The notes beneath the pieces were generated by a model. That model was not told where the DNA came from. It did no database searches and saw nothing but the letters and a program-made list of their open reading frames with translations. A stretch of DNA of 64,000 nt from Streptomyces sp. A0642. GTDB lineage: Bacteria; Actinomycetota; Actinomycetes; Streptomycetales; Streptomycetaceae. The stretch is taken from the NCBI RefSeq assembly GCF_004795105.1, contig NZ_SSBL01000004.1:248001-312000 (forward strand), in the 5' to 3' direction. The position numbers were made by a program, and so were the translations under genes. Each line of letters starts with the position of its first letter. Position 1 is the stretch's first letter. Shown here in pieces: positions 35,761 through 44,068 of this stretch.

Positions 35761-36204
35761 TCAGTGCTCGACGGGGACGGCCACGGGGACGTGCCAGGGC
35801 AGGGCGATCCAGACGGTCTTTCCGCCGTCCGGGGTGGGGGTGACGGTCAGCCGGCCTCCGTACTCCTTGGCCAGCGAGCGGATGATCACCATGCCGCGGC
35901 CGTTGTCCTGCTGCACGGCCGCCGGGAGCCGCTGGGGCCGGCGGGGGTGGCTGTCCGTCACGCCGAGGCGCAGTTGCTCCTCGCGCTCCAGCCGGAGATC
36001 CACGGTGAAGGTGGGCGAGAGTCCGAAGGTGTGCTGGACCGCGTTGGTCGCGAGTTCCGAGACGATGAGCCGGACGGTTTCGCCCGTGTCCGTGCCCTCG
36101 GGCAGTCCCCATTCGGCCAGTACCCGGGCCACGTATCTCCGGGCCGTGGAGACCGAGACCGGCTCGCTCGGCAGAGTGACGCTTGCTTCTTGATGGTCTG
36201 CCAT
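35761..36204 (-). CDS. Anti-sigma-type histidine kinase-like ATPase (HATPase_c)
   Basis: This 147-residue protein consists of a single GHKL ATPase domain of the RsbW/SpoIIAB type without a kinase dimerisation domain. N-box: SELATNAVQHTFG; G-boxes: TDSHPRRPQ region and NGRGMVIIRSLA. Such proteins bind sigma factors or other partners in Streptomyces, where dozens occur next to XRE/DUF397 genes. Divergent from the XRE gene, with an AT-rich inverted repeat between them. Confidence 0.88.
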   Translation of the reverse strand: MADHQEASVTLPSEPVSVSTARRYVARVLAEWGLPEGTDTGETVRLIVSELATNAVQHTFGLSPTFTVDLRLEREEQLRLGVTDSHPRRPQRLPAAVQQDNGRGMVIIRSLAKEYGGRLTVTPTPDGGKTVWIALPWHVPVAVPVEH

Positions 36205-36311
36205 GGCGAGCCGTCCCTTTCCCACCCGGAAGCGACCCCGCGATCGATGGTCCGGGTTGTGCTTCGCGCCAGATTGCCACTGATGCTGCCTTCTGTAACG
36301 GCGATCCACCA

Positions 36312-36327
36312 AGATATGCATATATCT
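36312..36327. promoter_or_regulatory. AT-rich inverted repeat in divergent promoter region
   Basis: AGATAT-GCAT-ATATCT stands out in very GC-rich DNA, midway between the ATPase and XRE starts. It could be an operator for the XRE protein or a pair of -10 boxes. Confidence 0.45.
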
Positions 36328-36405
36328 GTCGCTCGAAGCGGTGAACTCTGCCCCGGATGCCCCGTCAGGGCGGCACACTGTCCGCTCGGCAGGAGGGAGG
36401 CGCCC

Positions 36406-37266
36406 ATGCGGCACGGCCCCGCGGTACGACGCCGCAAACTCGGGGAGGAGCTGCGGAGTCTGCGTCACGCGTCGGGACTCACGAGCCGGGACGCGGCTCG
36501 TCTGCTCGGCTGGCACCAGTCGAAGGTCAGCCGGATCGAGACCGGCGTGAGCGGGGTGCAGCCCCGTGACGTGACCCGGCTGCTCGACGCGTACGGCACG
36601 GAGGACCCGAAGCTGCGCGAGGTTCTGGAGGCCCTCGCGGGTTCCGCGGGCGGCGGGGGCGCGGGGTGGTGGCACGCGTACCGCGGTCTCATCCCGCCGC
36701 AGTACCGCGACTTCATCAGCCTCGAGTCACAGGCGCGCACCGCCCGCACGCTGGAGACGTCGGTGGTGCCGGGCCTGCTGCAGACCGCCGACTACGCCCG
36801 CGCGGTGACCCGGGCCACCCTCGACGGACTGCCCGTCGGACAGTTGGACTCCCTGGTGGAAGTGCGCCTGGCGCGGCAGGGTGTCCTTCGGAGCGATCCT
36901 CCGCTGAGGCTGAGCGTGGTCGTGGACGAGGCGGTGCTGCGACGCGAGGTCGGCGGCCGGCGGGTGATGCGGGAGCAGTTGCGCCACCTCGCCCGAGGGG
37001 CTCAACTTCCGCACGTGTGCTTCCAGTTGCTGCCCTTCTCGGTCGGCGGCTATGTCGGCCTCACCGGACCTTTCGTTATCTTCTCTTTTCCGAACACTTC
37101 TGATCTGGATGTGGTCGTTCTCGACCATTTGACGAGTAGCCTCTACCTGGAGCGGAAAGAAGACCTCGAGGCGTACAGCTCGGCCTTCCGCACCTTGCAG
37201 GCACACGCGCTGTCGCCGGAGCACTCGTTGGACCTGATCGCCGCAATCGGCCGCGACGATCGGTGA
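36406..37266 (+). CDS. XRE-family regulator with DUF5753 domain
   Basis: This 286-residue DNA-binding protein has an N-terminal HTH (residues about 8-65: TSRDAARLLGWHQSKVSRIE) and a DUF5753 domain that begins near residue 95 (YRGLIPPQYRDFISLESQA, SVVPGLLQTADYARAV). Proteins of this build (WhiJ-like) pair with a small DUF397 protein, here 24 bases downstream, and an ATPase, here divergent. A perfect AGGAGGGAGG precedes the ATG. Usually they affect development or antibiotic production; the target of this set is unknown. Confidence 0.9.
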   Translation: MRHGPAVRRRKLGEELRSLRHASGLTSRDAARLLGWHQSKVSRIETGVSGVQPRDVTRLLDAYGTEDPKLREVLEALAGSAGGGGAGWWHAYRGLIPPQYRDFISLESQARTARTLETSVVPGLLQTADYARAVTRATLDGLPVGQLDSLVEVRLARQGVLRSDPPLRLSVVVDEAVLRREVGGRRVMREQLRHLARGAQLPHVCFQLLPFSVGGYVGLTGPFVIFSFPNTSDLDVVVLDHLTSSLYLERKEDLEAYSSAFRTLQAHALSPEHSLDLIAAIGRDDR

Positions 37267-37290
37267 CCCGGACTGCCCGAGGGGGGCTTC

Positions 37291-37497
37291 ATGCCGGATG
37301 ACCTCGCACAGCACGCGTTACGCTGGCGGCGCAGCAGCCGCAGCACGGGAATGAACAACTGCGTGGAGACCGCGCCCTTCGGCCGGCGGAGACTGGCCGT
37401 GCGCGACTCCAAGGACGTGTCCAGGCCGCCCCTGCGGTTCTCCGCGGCGGCTTGGACGTCCTTCGTCACCGCCCTGAACGGCGGTTCGGTCCGCTGA
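37291..37497 (+). CDS. DUF397 protein
   Basis: This 68-residue DUF397 protein has the family signature LRWRRSSRSTGMNNCVETA followed by AVRDSKDVSRPPLRFSAAAWTSFV. DUF397 proteins act as partners, perhaps antagonists, of the adjacent XRE-DUF5753 regulators. It is downstream of, and probably co-transcribed with, the regulator. Confidence 0.9.
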   Translation: MPDDLAQHALRWRRSSRSTGMNNCVETAPFGRRRLAVRDSKDVSRPPLRFSAAAWTSFVTALNGGSVR

Positions 37498-37529
37498 GCC
37501 GACGGCCCGGGCGTTCCGCATGACGGCTT

Positions 37530-37553
37530 CCCCGGCCGGTCAGCCGGCCGGGG
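37530..37553. terminator. Hairpin terminator between DUF397 and bioF genes
   Basis: CCCCGGCCGG and CCGGCCGGGG form a perfect 10-base stem with loop TCAG. It overlaps the last codons of bioF and serves the convergent pair. Confidence 0.7.
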
Positions 37554-38682
37554 CGTACCTCCGTATGACGCCCACCGCGTACGCGATCTGCTCGTCCGTC
37601 AGGTCGGCGCGCGCGGTCAGCCGCAGCCGGGAGATGCCGTCCGGTACGGACGGTGGCCGGAAACATCCGACCGCCATGCCTGCCGCACGGCAGTCGGCCG
37701 CCCAGCGGACGGCGGCCTCGGCCGAGGGCGCGCGTACCGAGACCACGGCCGCGTCGGGGCGGACCGTCGCCAGACCGGCCGCGGTCAGCTGCCCGTACAG
37801 CGCGGTGGCGACCGCACCGGCCCTGGCCGCCCGTGCCGGTTCGCGGCGCAGCAGCCGCAGGCTGCCCAGGGCGGCGCCCACGGCGGCCGGGGCGAGTCCG
37901 GTGTCGAAGATGAACGTACGGGCCGTGTTGACCAGGTGGTCGATGACCCGGGCCGGGCCGAGGACCGCCCCGCCCTGGCTGCCCAGGGACTTGGAGAGGG
38001 TGAGCGTGGCGACGACGCCGTCGGCGCCCGCAAGGCCGGCCGCGGCGAGCGCTCCCCGGCCGCCGTCCCCGAGCACTCCCAGGCCGTGCGCGTCGTCGAC
38101 GAGCAGCGCGGCGTCCTCCGCGCGGCAGGCGTCGGCCAGCTCGGCCAGGGGCGCGGCGTCGCCGTCGACCGAGAAGACCGAGTCCGTGACCGCCAGCGAC
38201 CGGCCCCGGTGCGCGTGCAGGGTCTTGCGGACCGCCTCCGGATCGGCGTGCGGCACGACCGCGGTCTCGGCCCGTGACAGCCGGCAGCCGTCGACGATCG
38301 AGGCGTGATTACCCGCGTCGGACACGATCAGCGAGCCCCTGCCGGTCAGGGCCGTGAGCGCCGCGAGGTTCGCGGCGTAGCCCGAGGACAGCACCAGGGC
38401 CGCCTCGAAACCGCAGAAATCGGCCAGTTCGCGTTCAAGCTCGGCGTGGAGCGCGGTGGAGCCCGTGACCAGCCGGGAGCCGGTGGCGCCGCCGCCCCAG
38501 CGGCGCGCCGCCTCGGCGGCCGCGGCGGTCACCTCAGGATGCCGGGTGAGGCCGAGGTAGTCGTTGCTCGCGAGGTCCAGCAGTTCCGGTACGGCGGGCC
38601 GGGGCCGGAGCGTCCGGACGAGTCCGGCGTCCGCGCGGCGGCGCGCCTCCTCATCGATCCAGTCGAACGGGGCGAAGGACAT
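37540..38682 (-). CDS. bioF: 8-amino-7-oxononanoate synthase
   Basis: This PLP enzyme condenses pimeloyl-thioester with L-alanine, an early step of the biotin ring pathway. Signatures are [44 protein letters not shown] and the PLP lysine in [13 protein letters not shown]. The 380-residue length is usual. It is divergent from bioB, with a shared 143-base promoter region, while bioBAD form the other arm. A good AAGGGA precedes the ATG at 38682. Confidence 0.94.
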   Translation of the reverse strand: MSFAPFDWIDEEARRRADAGLVRTLRPRPAVPELLDLASNDYLGLTRHPEVTAAAAEAARRWGGGATGSRLVTGSTALHAELERELADFCGFEAALVLSSGYAANLAALTALTGRGSLIVSDAGNHASIVDGCRLSRAETAVVPHADPEAVRKTLHAHRGRSLAVTDSVFSVDGDAAPLAELADACRAEDAALLVDDAHGLGVLGDGGRGALAAAGLAGADGVVATLTLSKSLGSQGGAVLGPARVIDHLVNTARTFIFDTGLAPAAVGAALGSLRLLRREPARAARAGAVATALYGQLTAAGLATVRPDAAVVSVRAPSAEAAVRWAADCRAAGMAVGCFRPPSVPDGISRLRLTARADLTDEQIAYAVGVIRRYAPAG

Positions 38683-38737
38683 GGGCGGGTCCCTTTTGTA
38701 GGCAGCTCACAGACCCTAACCGGGGGTGCGGCCGGGC

Positions 38738-38761
38738 AGGGTGTGGCCATGCACACACCCT
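38738..38761. promoter_or_regulatory. Inverted repeat in the bioF-bioB divergent region
   Basis: AGGGTGTG and CACACCCT are perfect 8-base arms around an 8-base spacer in the shared bio promoter region; a repressor site (BioQ-like) is possible but the sequence does not match a motif I can name with certainty. Confidence 0.35.
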
Positions 38762-38825
38762 CTGCGGGCTCTGTTGTCCGGTTCCTCCTTGGCTCGGAGC
38801 GGTGCCGTGCGTCAGGATCATCGCC

Positions 38826-40043
38826 ATGGACCTCCTGAACACGCTGGTGGACAAGGGGCTGCGGCGCGAGCTGCCGACCCGTGAAGAAGCGCTCGCCGTA
38901 CTGGCGACCCCGGACGACGAACTGCTCGACGTGGTGGCCGCGGCCGGAAAGGTGCGCCGTCAGTGGTTCGGACGGCGGGTGAAACTGAACTATCTGGTCA
39001 ACCTGAAGTCCGGGCTCTGCCCCGAGGACTGCTCGTACTGCTCCCAGCGGCTGGGATCCAAGGCCGAGATCCTGAAGTACACCTGGCTGAAGCCCGACGA
39101 GGCCTCGAAGGCGGCCGCCGCCGGAGTGGCCGGGGGCGCCAAGCGCGTCTGCCTGGTCGCCAGTGGGCGGGGCCCGACCGACCGGGACGTCGACCGGGTG
39201 TCGCAGACCATCGAGGCGATCAAGGAACAGAACGAAGGCGTCGAGGTGTGCGCCTGCCTCGGCCTGCTCTCGGACGGCCAGGCCGACCGGCTGCGGTCGG
39301 CGGGCGCCGACGCGTACAACCACAACCTCAACACGTCCGAGGGGACGTACGGGGACATCACGACCACCCACACCTACGCCGACCGGGTGGAGACGGTGCA
39401 CCAGGCGCAGGCCGCGGGGCTCTCCGCCTGTTCAGGCCTGATCGCGGGGATGGGCGAGAGCGACACCGACCTGGTGGACGTGGTCTTCGCCCTGCGGGAG
39501 CTCGACCCGGACTCGGTGCCCGTCAACTTCCTGATCCCCTTCGAGGGCACGCCGCTGGCCAAGGAGTGGAATCTGACGCCGCAGCGCTGTCTACGCATTC
39601 TGGCGATGGTCCGGTTCGTCTGCCCGGATGTGGAGGTACGACTGGCGGGCGGGCGCGAGGTGCATCTGCGTTCGATGCAGCCGTTGGCACTGCACCTCGT
39701 CAACTCGATCTTCCTGGGCGACTATCTGACCAGCGAGGGCCAGGCGGGACAGGCCGACCTCGACATGATCGCGGACGCCGGCTTCGAGGTGGAGGGCGCG
39801 GGCACGACGACGCTGCCCCGCCACCGGGTGGACGCCGGCGGCGGCTGCGGCTCGCACGCGGGCGGCTGCGCACCCTGCGGCGACGGCCCGGAGGCGGAGG
39901 CCGCCCCCGCGGAGACCGCTTGCTCGGAATCGGCGCGCTCGGGCTCGGCTTCCCCGGAGGCCGCTGAAGCCCAGGGGCCGCGTACAAACCTGGTGACGGT
40001 CCGCCGTCGGGGCGCGGGGACGGATCTCGCACCCAATGCCTGA
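38826..40043 (+). CDS. bioB: Biotin synthase with Cys/His-rich C-terminal tail
   Basis: This radical SAM enzyme inserts sulfur into dethiobiotin. The SAM cluster motif is CPEDCSYC, and the [2Fe-2S] ligands are all present: Cys in KRVCLVASG, Cys in EVCACLG, Cys in LSACSGL, and Arg in VRLAGGRE. The normal core ends near residue 335. A further tail of about 70 residues starts with [14 protein letters not shown], which could bind a metal, and then turns Ala/Glu/Ser-rich; this tail is unusual. It overlaps bioA by 8 bases. Confidence 0.95.
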   Translation: MDLLNTLVDKGLRRELPTREEALAVLATPDDELLDVVAAAGKVRRQWFGRRVKLNYLVNLKSGLCPEDCSYCSQRLGSKAEILKYTWLKPDEASKAAAAGVAGGAKRVCLVASGRGPTDRDVDRVSQTIEAIKEQNEGVEVCACLGLLSDGQADRLRSAGADAYNHNLNTSEGTYGDITTTHTYADRVETVHQAQAAGLSACSGLIAGMGESDTDLVDVVFALRELDPDSVPVNFLIPFEGTPLAKEWNLTPQRCLRILAMVRFVCPDVEVRLAGGREVHLRSMQPLALHLVNSIFLGDYLTSEGQAGQADLDMIADAGFEVEGAGTTTLPRHRVDAGGGCGSHAGGCAPCGDGPEAEAAPAETACSESARSGSASPEAAEAQGPRTNLVTVRRRGAGTDLAPNA

Positions 40044-41340
40044 GCCGCTCTCCCCTGCCGGGCTGCGGGCCCTGGACCGGGCCCACGTCTGGCATCCGTA
40101 CGGGCCCATGCCGGGCCGGCAGGAACCGCTGGTCGTGGAGTCCGCGTCCGGCGTCCGGCTCCGGCTCGCCGAACCCGCCCACGGACAGCACGAGTTGATC
40201 GACGGCATGTCGTCCTGGTGGTCGGCCGTGCACGGCTACAACCACCCGGTGCTGAACGAGGCGGCACGCGACCAGCTGGGCCGGATGAGCCATGTGATGT
40301 TCGGCGGGCTCACGCACGAGCCCGCCGTGCGGCTGGCCGCCAGGCTGGTCGAGATCACCCCGGAGCCTTTGCAGCACGTCTTCCTCGCCGACTCGGGCTC
40401 CGTGTCGGTCGAGGTCGCCGTGAAGATGTGTCTCCAGTACTGGCGCTCGGCCGGGCGGCCCGCCAAACAGCGGCTGCTGACCTGGCGCGGCGGATACCAC
40501 GGGGACACCTGGCAGCCGATGTCGGTGTGCGACCCCGAGGGCGGCATGCATGAGCTGTGGTCGGGGGCGCTGCCCCGCCAGGTCTTCGCGGACGAGCCGC
40601 CGTCCGGCTTCGACGCGGAGCCGGACGACGCGTACGCGACGCATCTGCGTGAGCTCATCGCCCACCACGCCGACGAGCTGGCAGCGGTGATCGTGGAGCC
40701 CGTGGTGCAGGGGGCGGGCGGCATGCGCTTCCACTCCCCCGCGTACCTGCGCGTGCTCCGGGAGGCCTGCGACGCGCACGGCGTGCTGCTGGTGTTCGAC
40801 GAGATCGCCACCGGTTTCGGCCGCACGGGCAAGCTGTTCGCAGCCGAGCACGCCGGGGTCTCCCCCGACGTGATGTGCGTGGGCAAGGCACTGACCGGCG
40901 GCTATCTGACGATGGCGGCGACCCTGTGCACGACCGCGGTGGCCGACGGCATCTCGCGCGGCGAGGTGCCGGTGCTGGCCCACGGGCCCACGTTCATGGG
41001 CAATCCGCTGGCGTCCGCGGTGGCGTGCGCCTCGATCGATCTGCTGCTCGGCCAGGACTGGGCACAGGAGATCAAGCGGATCGAGGCCGGTCTGCGGGAC
41101 GGCCTCGCCCCTGCCGCGGAGCTGCCCGGGGTCCGTGACGTGCGGGTTCTCGGCGCGATCGGCGTCGTCCAGCTCGATCACGAGGTGGACATGGAGTCCG
41201 CGACCCGGGCGACGGTGCGCGAGGGGGTGTGGCTCAGGCCGTTCCGCGACCTCGTCTACACCATGCCGCCGTACGTCACCGGTGACGAGGACGTGGCGCG
41301 GATCTGCCGTGCCGTGTGCGCTGCGGCGCGGGAGGGCTGA
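40036..41340 (+). CDS. bioA: Adenosylmethionine-8-amino-7-oxononanoate aminotransferase
   Basis: This PLP transaminase uses S-adenosylmethionine as amino donor to make 7,8-diaminononanoate. Hallmarks: HVWHPYGPM at the N-terminus, [43 protein letters not shown] and PLP-lysine [27 protein letters not shown] is also characteristic. The start overlaps bioB, and bioD starts 1 base after its stop: an operon. Confidence 0.96.
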   Translation: MPEPLSPAGLRALDRAHVWHPYGPMPGRQEPLVVESASGVRLRLAEPAHGQHELIDGMSSWWSAVHGYNHPVLNEAARDQLGRMSHVMFGGLTHEPAVRLAARLVEITPEPLQHVFLADSGSVSVEVAVKMCLQYWRSAGRPAKQRLLTWRGGYHGDTWQPMSVCDPEGGMHELWSGALPRQVFADEPPSGFDAEPDDAYATHLRELIAHHADELAAVIVEPVVQGAGGMRFHSPAYLRVLREACDAHGVLLVFDEIATGFGRTGKLFAAEHAGVSPDVMCVGKALTGGYLTMAATLCTTAVADGISRGEVPVLAHGPTFMGNPLASAVACASIDLLLGQDWAQEIKRIEAGLRDGLAPAAELPGVRDVRVLGAIGVVQLDHEVDMESATRATVREGVWLRPFRDLVYTMPPYVTGDEDVARICRAVCAAAREG

Positions 41341-41341
41341 G

Positions 41342-42031
41342 ATGAGCATTCTGGTCGTGACCGGAACGGGCACCGAGATCGGCAAGACGATCGTGACCGC
41401 GGCCGTCGCGGCGGCCGCGGCGGGTCGTCGGGTGGCGGTGCTCAAACCGGCCCAGACGGGCCTGGAGCCGGGTGAGCCGGGTGACGCCGCCGAGGTGGCG
41501 CGGCTGGCGGGCCGCCATGTGACGGCGGTGGAACTGGCCAGGTTCCCCGAACCGTTGGCGCCCGCGACAGCCGCCCGGCGGGCCGGAATGACACCGGTCC
41601 GCCCCCACGAGATCGCCGAGGCCGCCGAGAAACTGGCGACCGAGCACGATCTGGTGCTCGTCGAGGGTGCGGGCGGCCTGCTCGTACGGTTCGACGATGA
41701 CGGCGCGACCCTGGCGGACGCGGCCCGGCTGCTGACCGCACCGGTCCTGGTGGTGGCGCCCGCGGGGCTCGGCACGCTCAACTCCACGACGCTGACCTCG
41801 GAGGCGCTCCGCGCCCGCGGGCTCGACTGCCTCGGGGTGGTGATCGGCAGCATGCCCGCCGAGCCGGACCTCGCGGAGCGCTGCAACGTGGCGGACCTTC
41901 CGGTGGCGGCGGGCGCCCCGCTGCTGGGCGTGGTCCCGGCGGGCGCGGGAGCTCTCGACCCTGCGGACTTCCGCGCCCGGGCCGGGAGTTGGCTGGACGA
42001 GCGGCTGGGCGGGAGCCGGCCCACGGGCTGA
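41342..42031 (+). CDS. bioD: Dethiobiotin synthetase
   Basis: This ATP-dependent ring-closing enzyme makes dethiobiotin from diaminononanoate and CO2. The N-terminal P-loop is [10 protein letters not shown], followed by [12 protein letters not shown] and [11 protein letters not shown], all family motifs. It starts immediately after bioA and ends the bioBAD operon. The length of 229 residues is normal. Confidence 0.95.
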   Translation: MSILVVTGTGTEIGKTIVTAAVAAAAAGRRVAVLKPAQTGLEPGEPGDAAEVARLAGRHVTAVELARFPEPLAPATAARRAGMTPVRPHEIAEAAEKLATEHDLVLVEGAGGLLVRFDDDGATLADAARLLTAPVLVVAPAGLGTLNSTTLTSEALRARGLDCLGVVIGSMPAEPDLAERCNVADLPVAAGAPLLGVVPAGAGALDPADFRARAGSWLDERLGGSRPTG

Positions 42032-42174
42032 ACGGTGCGGGGCACAGGACGGGGTGCGGCGGAGGGGGCAGAATCGAGGTAGCCGAACCTTTCAGCCGTT
42101 CCGGCCGAGCGGGCTCGCGGGGCGCACGCCCTCGTCCCGGCCCGGGCGGACGGCATCCGTCGAGGAGGCCCGCC

Positions 42175-42873
42175 ATGCGGTTGCGGAGCGCGAAGGTCCA
42201 GCAGGACGCGGTGCACCACCCCGTCTTCGCCCGTTTCTACGCCCGCATGAGCGTGGCCGCGGAGTCTGCGGCGGGTATGGCCGGGGTGCGGGCCGAGCTG
42301 TTGTCCGGCCTGTCGGGGCGGGTCATCGACATCGGGGCGGGCAACGGGCTGAACTTCGCCCACTACCCGCCTGCGGTGTCCGAGGTCGTGGCGATCGAAC
42401 CCGAGCGCACACTCCGGCAGTTGGCGGTGCGGGCCGGGCTGCGCGCCGGAATCCCGGTGGACGTCGTGCCGGGCACGGCGGAGGCGCTCCCGGTGAAGAG
42501 CGAGGCGTTCGACGGAGCCGTGGCCTCGCTCGTGCTGTGCACCGTGCGCGATGTCCAGCAGTCACTCGCCGAGATCCGGCGCGTCCTGCGGCCGGGTGGC
42601 GAACTGCGCTTCTTCGAGCATGTGCGGGCCGACGGCCGGGCCATGGCAGCCGCCCAGCGCACCCTGGACCGGACCTTCTGGCCGCTGGTGGCCGGCGGCT
42701 GTCACACCTCGCGCGACGCGCTCGCCGCGATCGAGGCGGCCGGGTTCGAGGTGGAGACGTACCGGAAGGTGAGGATGCCTCCGGGCGGCATCGCCCTTCC
42801 CACGTCCGCGTGCGTGCTGGGTGCGGCTCGACGGACCGCGGTGGTGGACCGGGGGCCGAGCGGCCTGCGCTGA
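42175..42873 (+). CDS. Class I SAM-dependent methyltransferase
   Basis: This 232-residue methyltransferase has the SAM-binding signature VIDIGAGNGLNF, then VVAIEPERTL, and the post-motif region FDGAVASLVLCTVRD and LRPGGELRFFEH. It resembles methyltransf_11/UbiE-like enzymes of unknown substrate. GAGGAGG precedes the ATG at 42175. The last 25 codons contain the first of three imperfect tandem repeats that continue past the stop. Confidence 0.87.
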   Translation: MRLRSAKVQQDAVHHPVFARFYARMSVAAESAAGMAGVRAELLSGLSGRVIDIGAGNGLNFAHYPPAVSEVVAIEPERTLRQLAVRAGLRAGIPVDVVPGTAEALPVKSEAFDGAVASLVLCTVRDVQQSLAEIRRVLRPGGELRFFEHVRADGRAMAAAQRTLDRTFWPLVAGGCHTSRDALAAIEAAGFEVETYRKVRMPPGGIALPTSACVLGAARRTAVVDRGPSGLR

Positions 42874-43063
42874 CCACGTACCGCCGCCCGTGCGCGTGCC
42901 GGTGCCGCAGGCAGCTCGACGGACGACGGTTGGTGCGCCAGGGGCCGGGCAGCCTGCGCCGACCACCTGCCCACCTCCGTGTGCGTCCGGTGTCGGAGGC
43001 GCGGCTCGACGGACGACGGTTGGTGCTCCCGGAGCCCGGCCGCGAGGTCTGCGCCGACCGGCG
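42793..43063. repeat. Three imperfect tandem repeats of 88-90 bp at a gene 3' end
   Basis: The block GCTCGACGGA...GGTTGGTG...CTGCGCCGACC occurs at 42826, 42914 and 43004 (spacing 88 and 90 bases). Copy 1 is the C-terminal coding end of the methyltransferase; copies 2 and 3 are non-coding. The rest of 42874-43138 holds no gene. Confidence 0.7.
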
Positions 43064-43138
43064 CACGAGCTTCAGGAGGCGGACCGCTGATGGCGGGCAC
43101 ACCGCCCCGTCATCGCAGCGGCCCGGCCCCGGTCCGCG

Positions 43139-43510
43139 TCACAGGCTCCACTGGCGCAGTTCGTCGGCGATCGCGCGCACGTCCGCCTTGCCCTCCTTGA
43201 CCAGCAGGGCCAGGTCGCGGACCTGTTCGGGCGAGGTGATCACCTTCAGCCCCGAGGCGACGAGATAGCCGTAGGCGACGGCAGAGGCGAACATCGCGTT
43301 GGAGCGCTCCAGCGCCGGCACATGCAGCAGCAGTTGAAGCAGCGCCGCCGCTCTGGCATGCGGGTCGCTGTAGACCGGGCTGCCGAAGATCTCCGCCTCG
43401 TGCCGGGCGACCGCGGCCACCAGCGCGCCCCAGTCGGTGACCTGGGGGTCGCCGGGTGTCTTGTGCTCGGCGACCATGAGCAGCCAGGAAAGCTGGATCC
43501 GAAGGTTCAA
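43139..43510 (-). CDS. Fic/Doc-like toxin-antitoxin component, degenerate Fic motif
   Basis: This 123-residue protein resembles the Streptomyces proteins annotated as the toxin part of Fic-type pairs (helical, ARAAALLQLLLHVPALERSNAMFA, VAYGYLVASGL). The Fic/Doc catalytic motif HPFxxGNxR is not intact: the region reads HVPALERSNAMFA, lacking GN-K/R. It may be inactive or act differently. The start is a TTG that overlaps the antitoxin stop (TTGA), so synthesis is coupled. Confidence 0.7.
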   Translation of the reverse strand: MNLRIQLSWLLMVAEHKTPGDPQVTDWGALVAAVARHEAEIFGSPVYSDPHARAAALLQLLLHVPALERSNAMFASAVAYGYLVASGLKVITSPEQVRDLALLVKEGKADVRAIADELRQWSL

Positions 43511-43734
43511 CGGGTGCCTTCGCGCTCCGGGCCGAACTCCTCGGCGAACACCGTCTCGTACTGCTTCATGAAATCGGCGGCGGCCTCGACGAAGGTGTGG
43601 CCGACCTCCCCCGTGTCCTGTTTGACGAGTTCTTCTATGTAGCGGTTCACGCTCATCCCCCTCTGGAGCGCGCGCTGCCGCGCGGCCTCGGCGGTGGCCT
43701 CGTCCACTCGAACGTTCAGCTGCGTCTTGGGCAC
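43507..43734 (-). CDS. Ribbon-helix-helix antitoxin
   Basis: This 75-residue protein has an N-terminal RHH domain: QLNVRVDEATAEAARQRALQ is the strand-helix, MSVNRYIEELVKQ the second helix. The C-terminal half is acidic and should wrap the toxin. The GTG start at 43734 has GGGGGAG just upstream. It precedes and overlaps the Fic-like gene. An inverted repeat lies 9 bases before the start, the classic autoregulatory site. Confidence 0.85.
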   Translation of the reverse strand: MPKTQLNVRVDEATAEAARQRALQRGMSVNRYIEELVKQDTGEVGHTFVEAAADFMKQYETVFAEEFGPEREGTR

Positions 43735-43742
43735 TCCCCCAC

Positions 43743-43762
43743 GCTAGCGCCAGACCGCTAGC
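43743..43762. promoter_or_regulatory. Autoregulatory operator of the antitoxin gene
   Basis: GCTAGCG (43743-43749) and CGCTAGC (43756-43762) are perfect 7-base arms with a 6-base spacer, 9 bases before the antitoxin start. Confidence 0.55.
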
Positions 43763-44068
43763 ACCGGCAAGGGGAACGGGACCCGGCCGCACCCGGGACA
43801 GCCCGCCGGGCCCTGGTGCGCCGGCCCACCTCCAGCCCCGGCACACCCCCGCCACCTGGCATATCACCGCCGCCTGCCGGCCCGCGCACGCCACCGCCGG
43901 CCCCCGTAGCGTCGAAGGATGAGGGACGGATACCGCACCCGGCCGCCCCCTTCTCCGAACAAGTGGTCATAATTCCTGGTCAGGCAGCCGAAGTCGGCGC
44001 AGTCGGCCATGTCCTGGCGGCAATGCCTGCCAACCGACCAGATCTCGCGACGACTCATGGAGTGCACA

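Noticed and set aside
39700..42363. Antisense ORF of 887 codons opposite bioA/bioD
   Set aside because: A shadow of clear bio genes; composition is Arg/Pro/His-rich with no domain.
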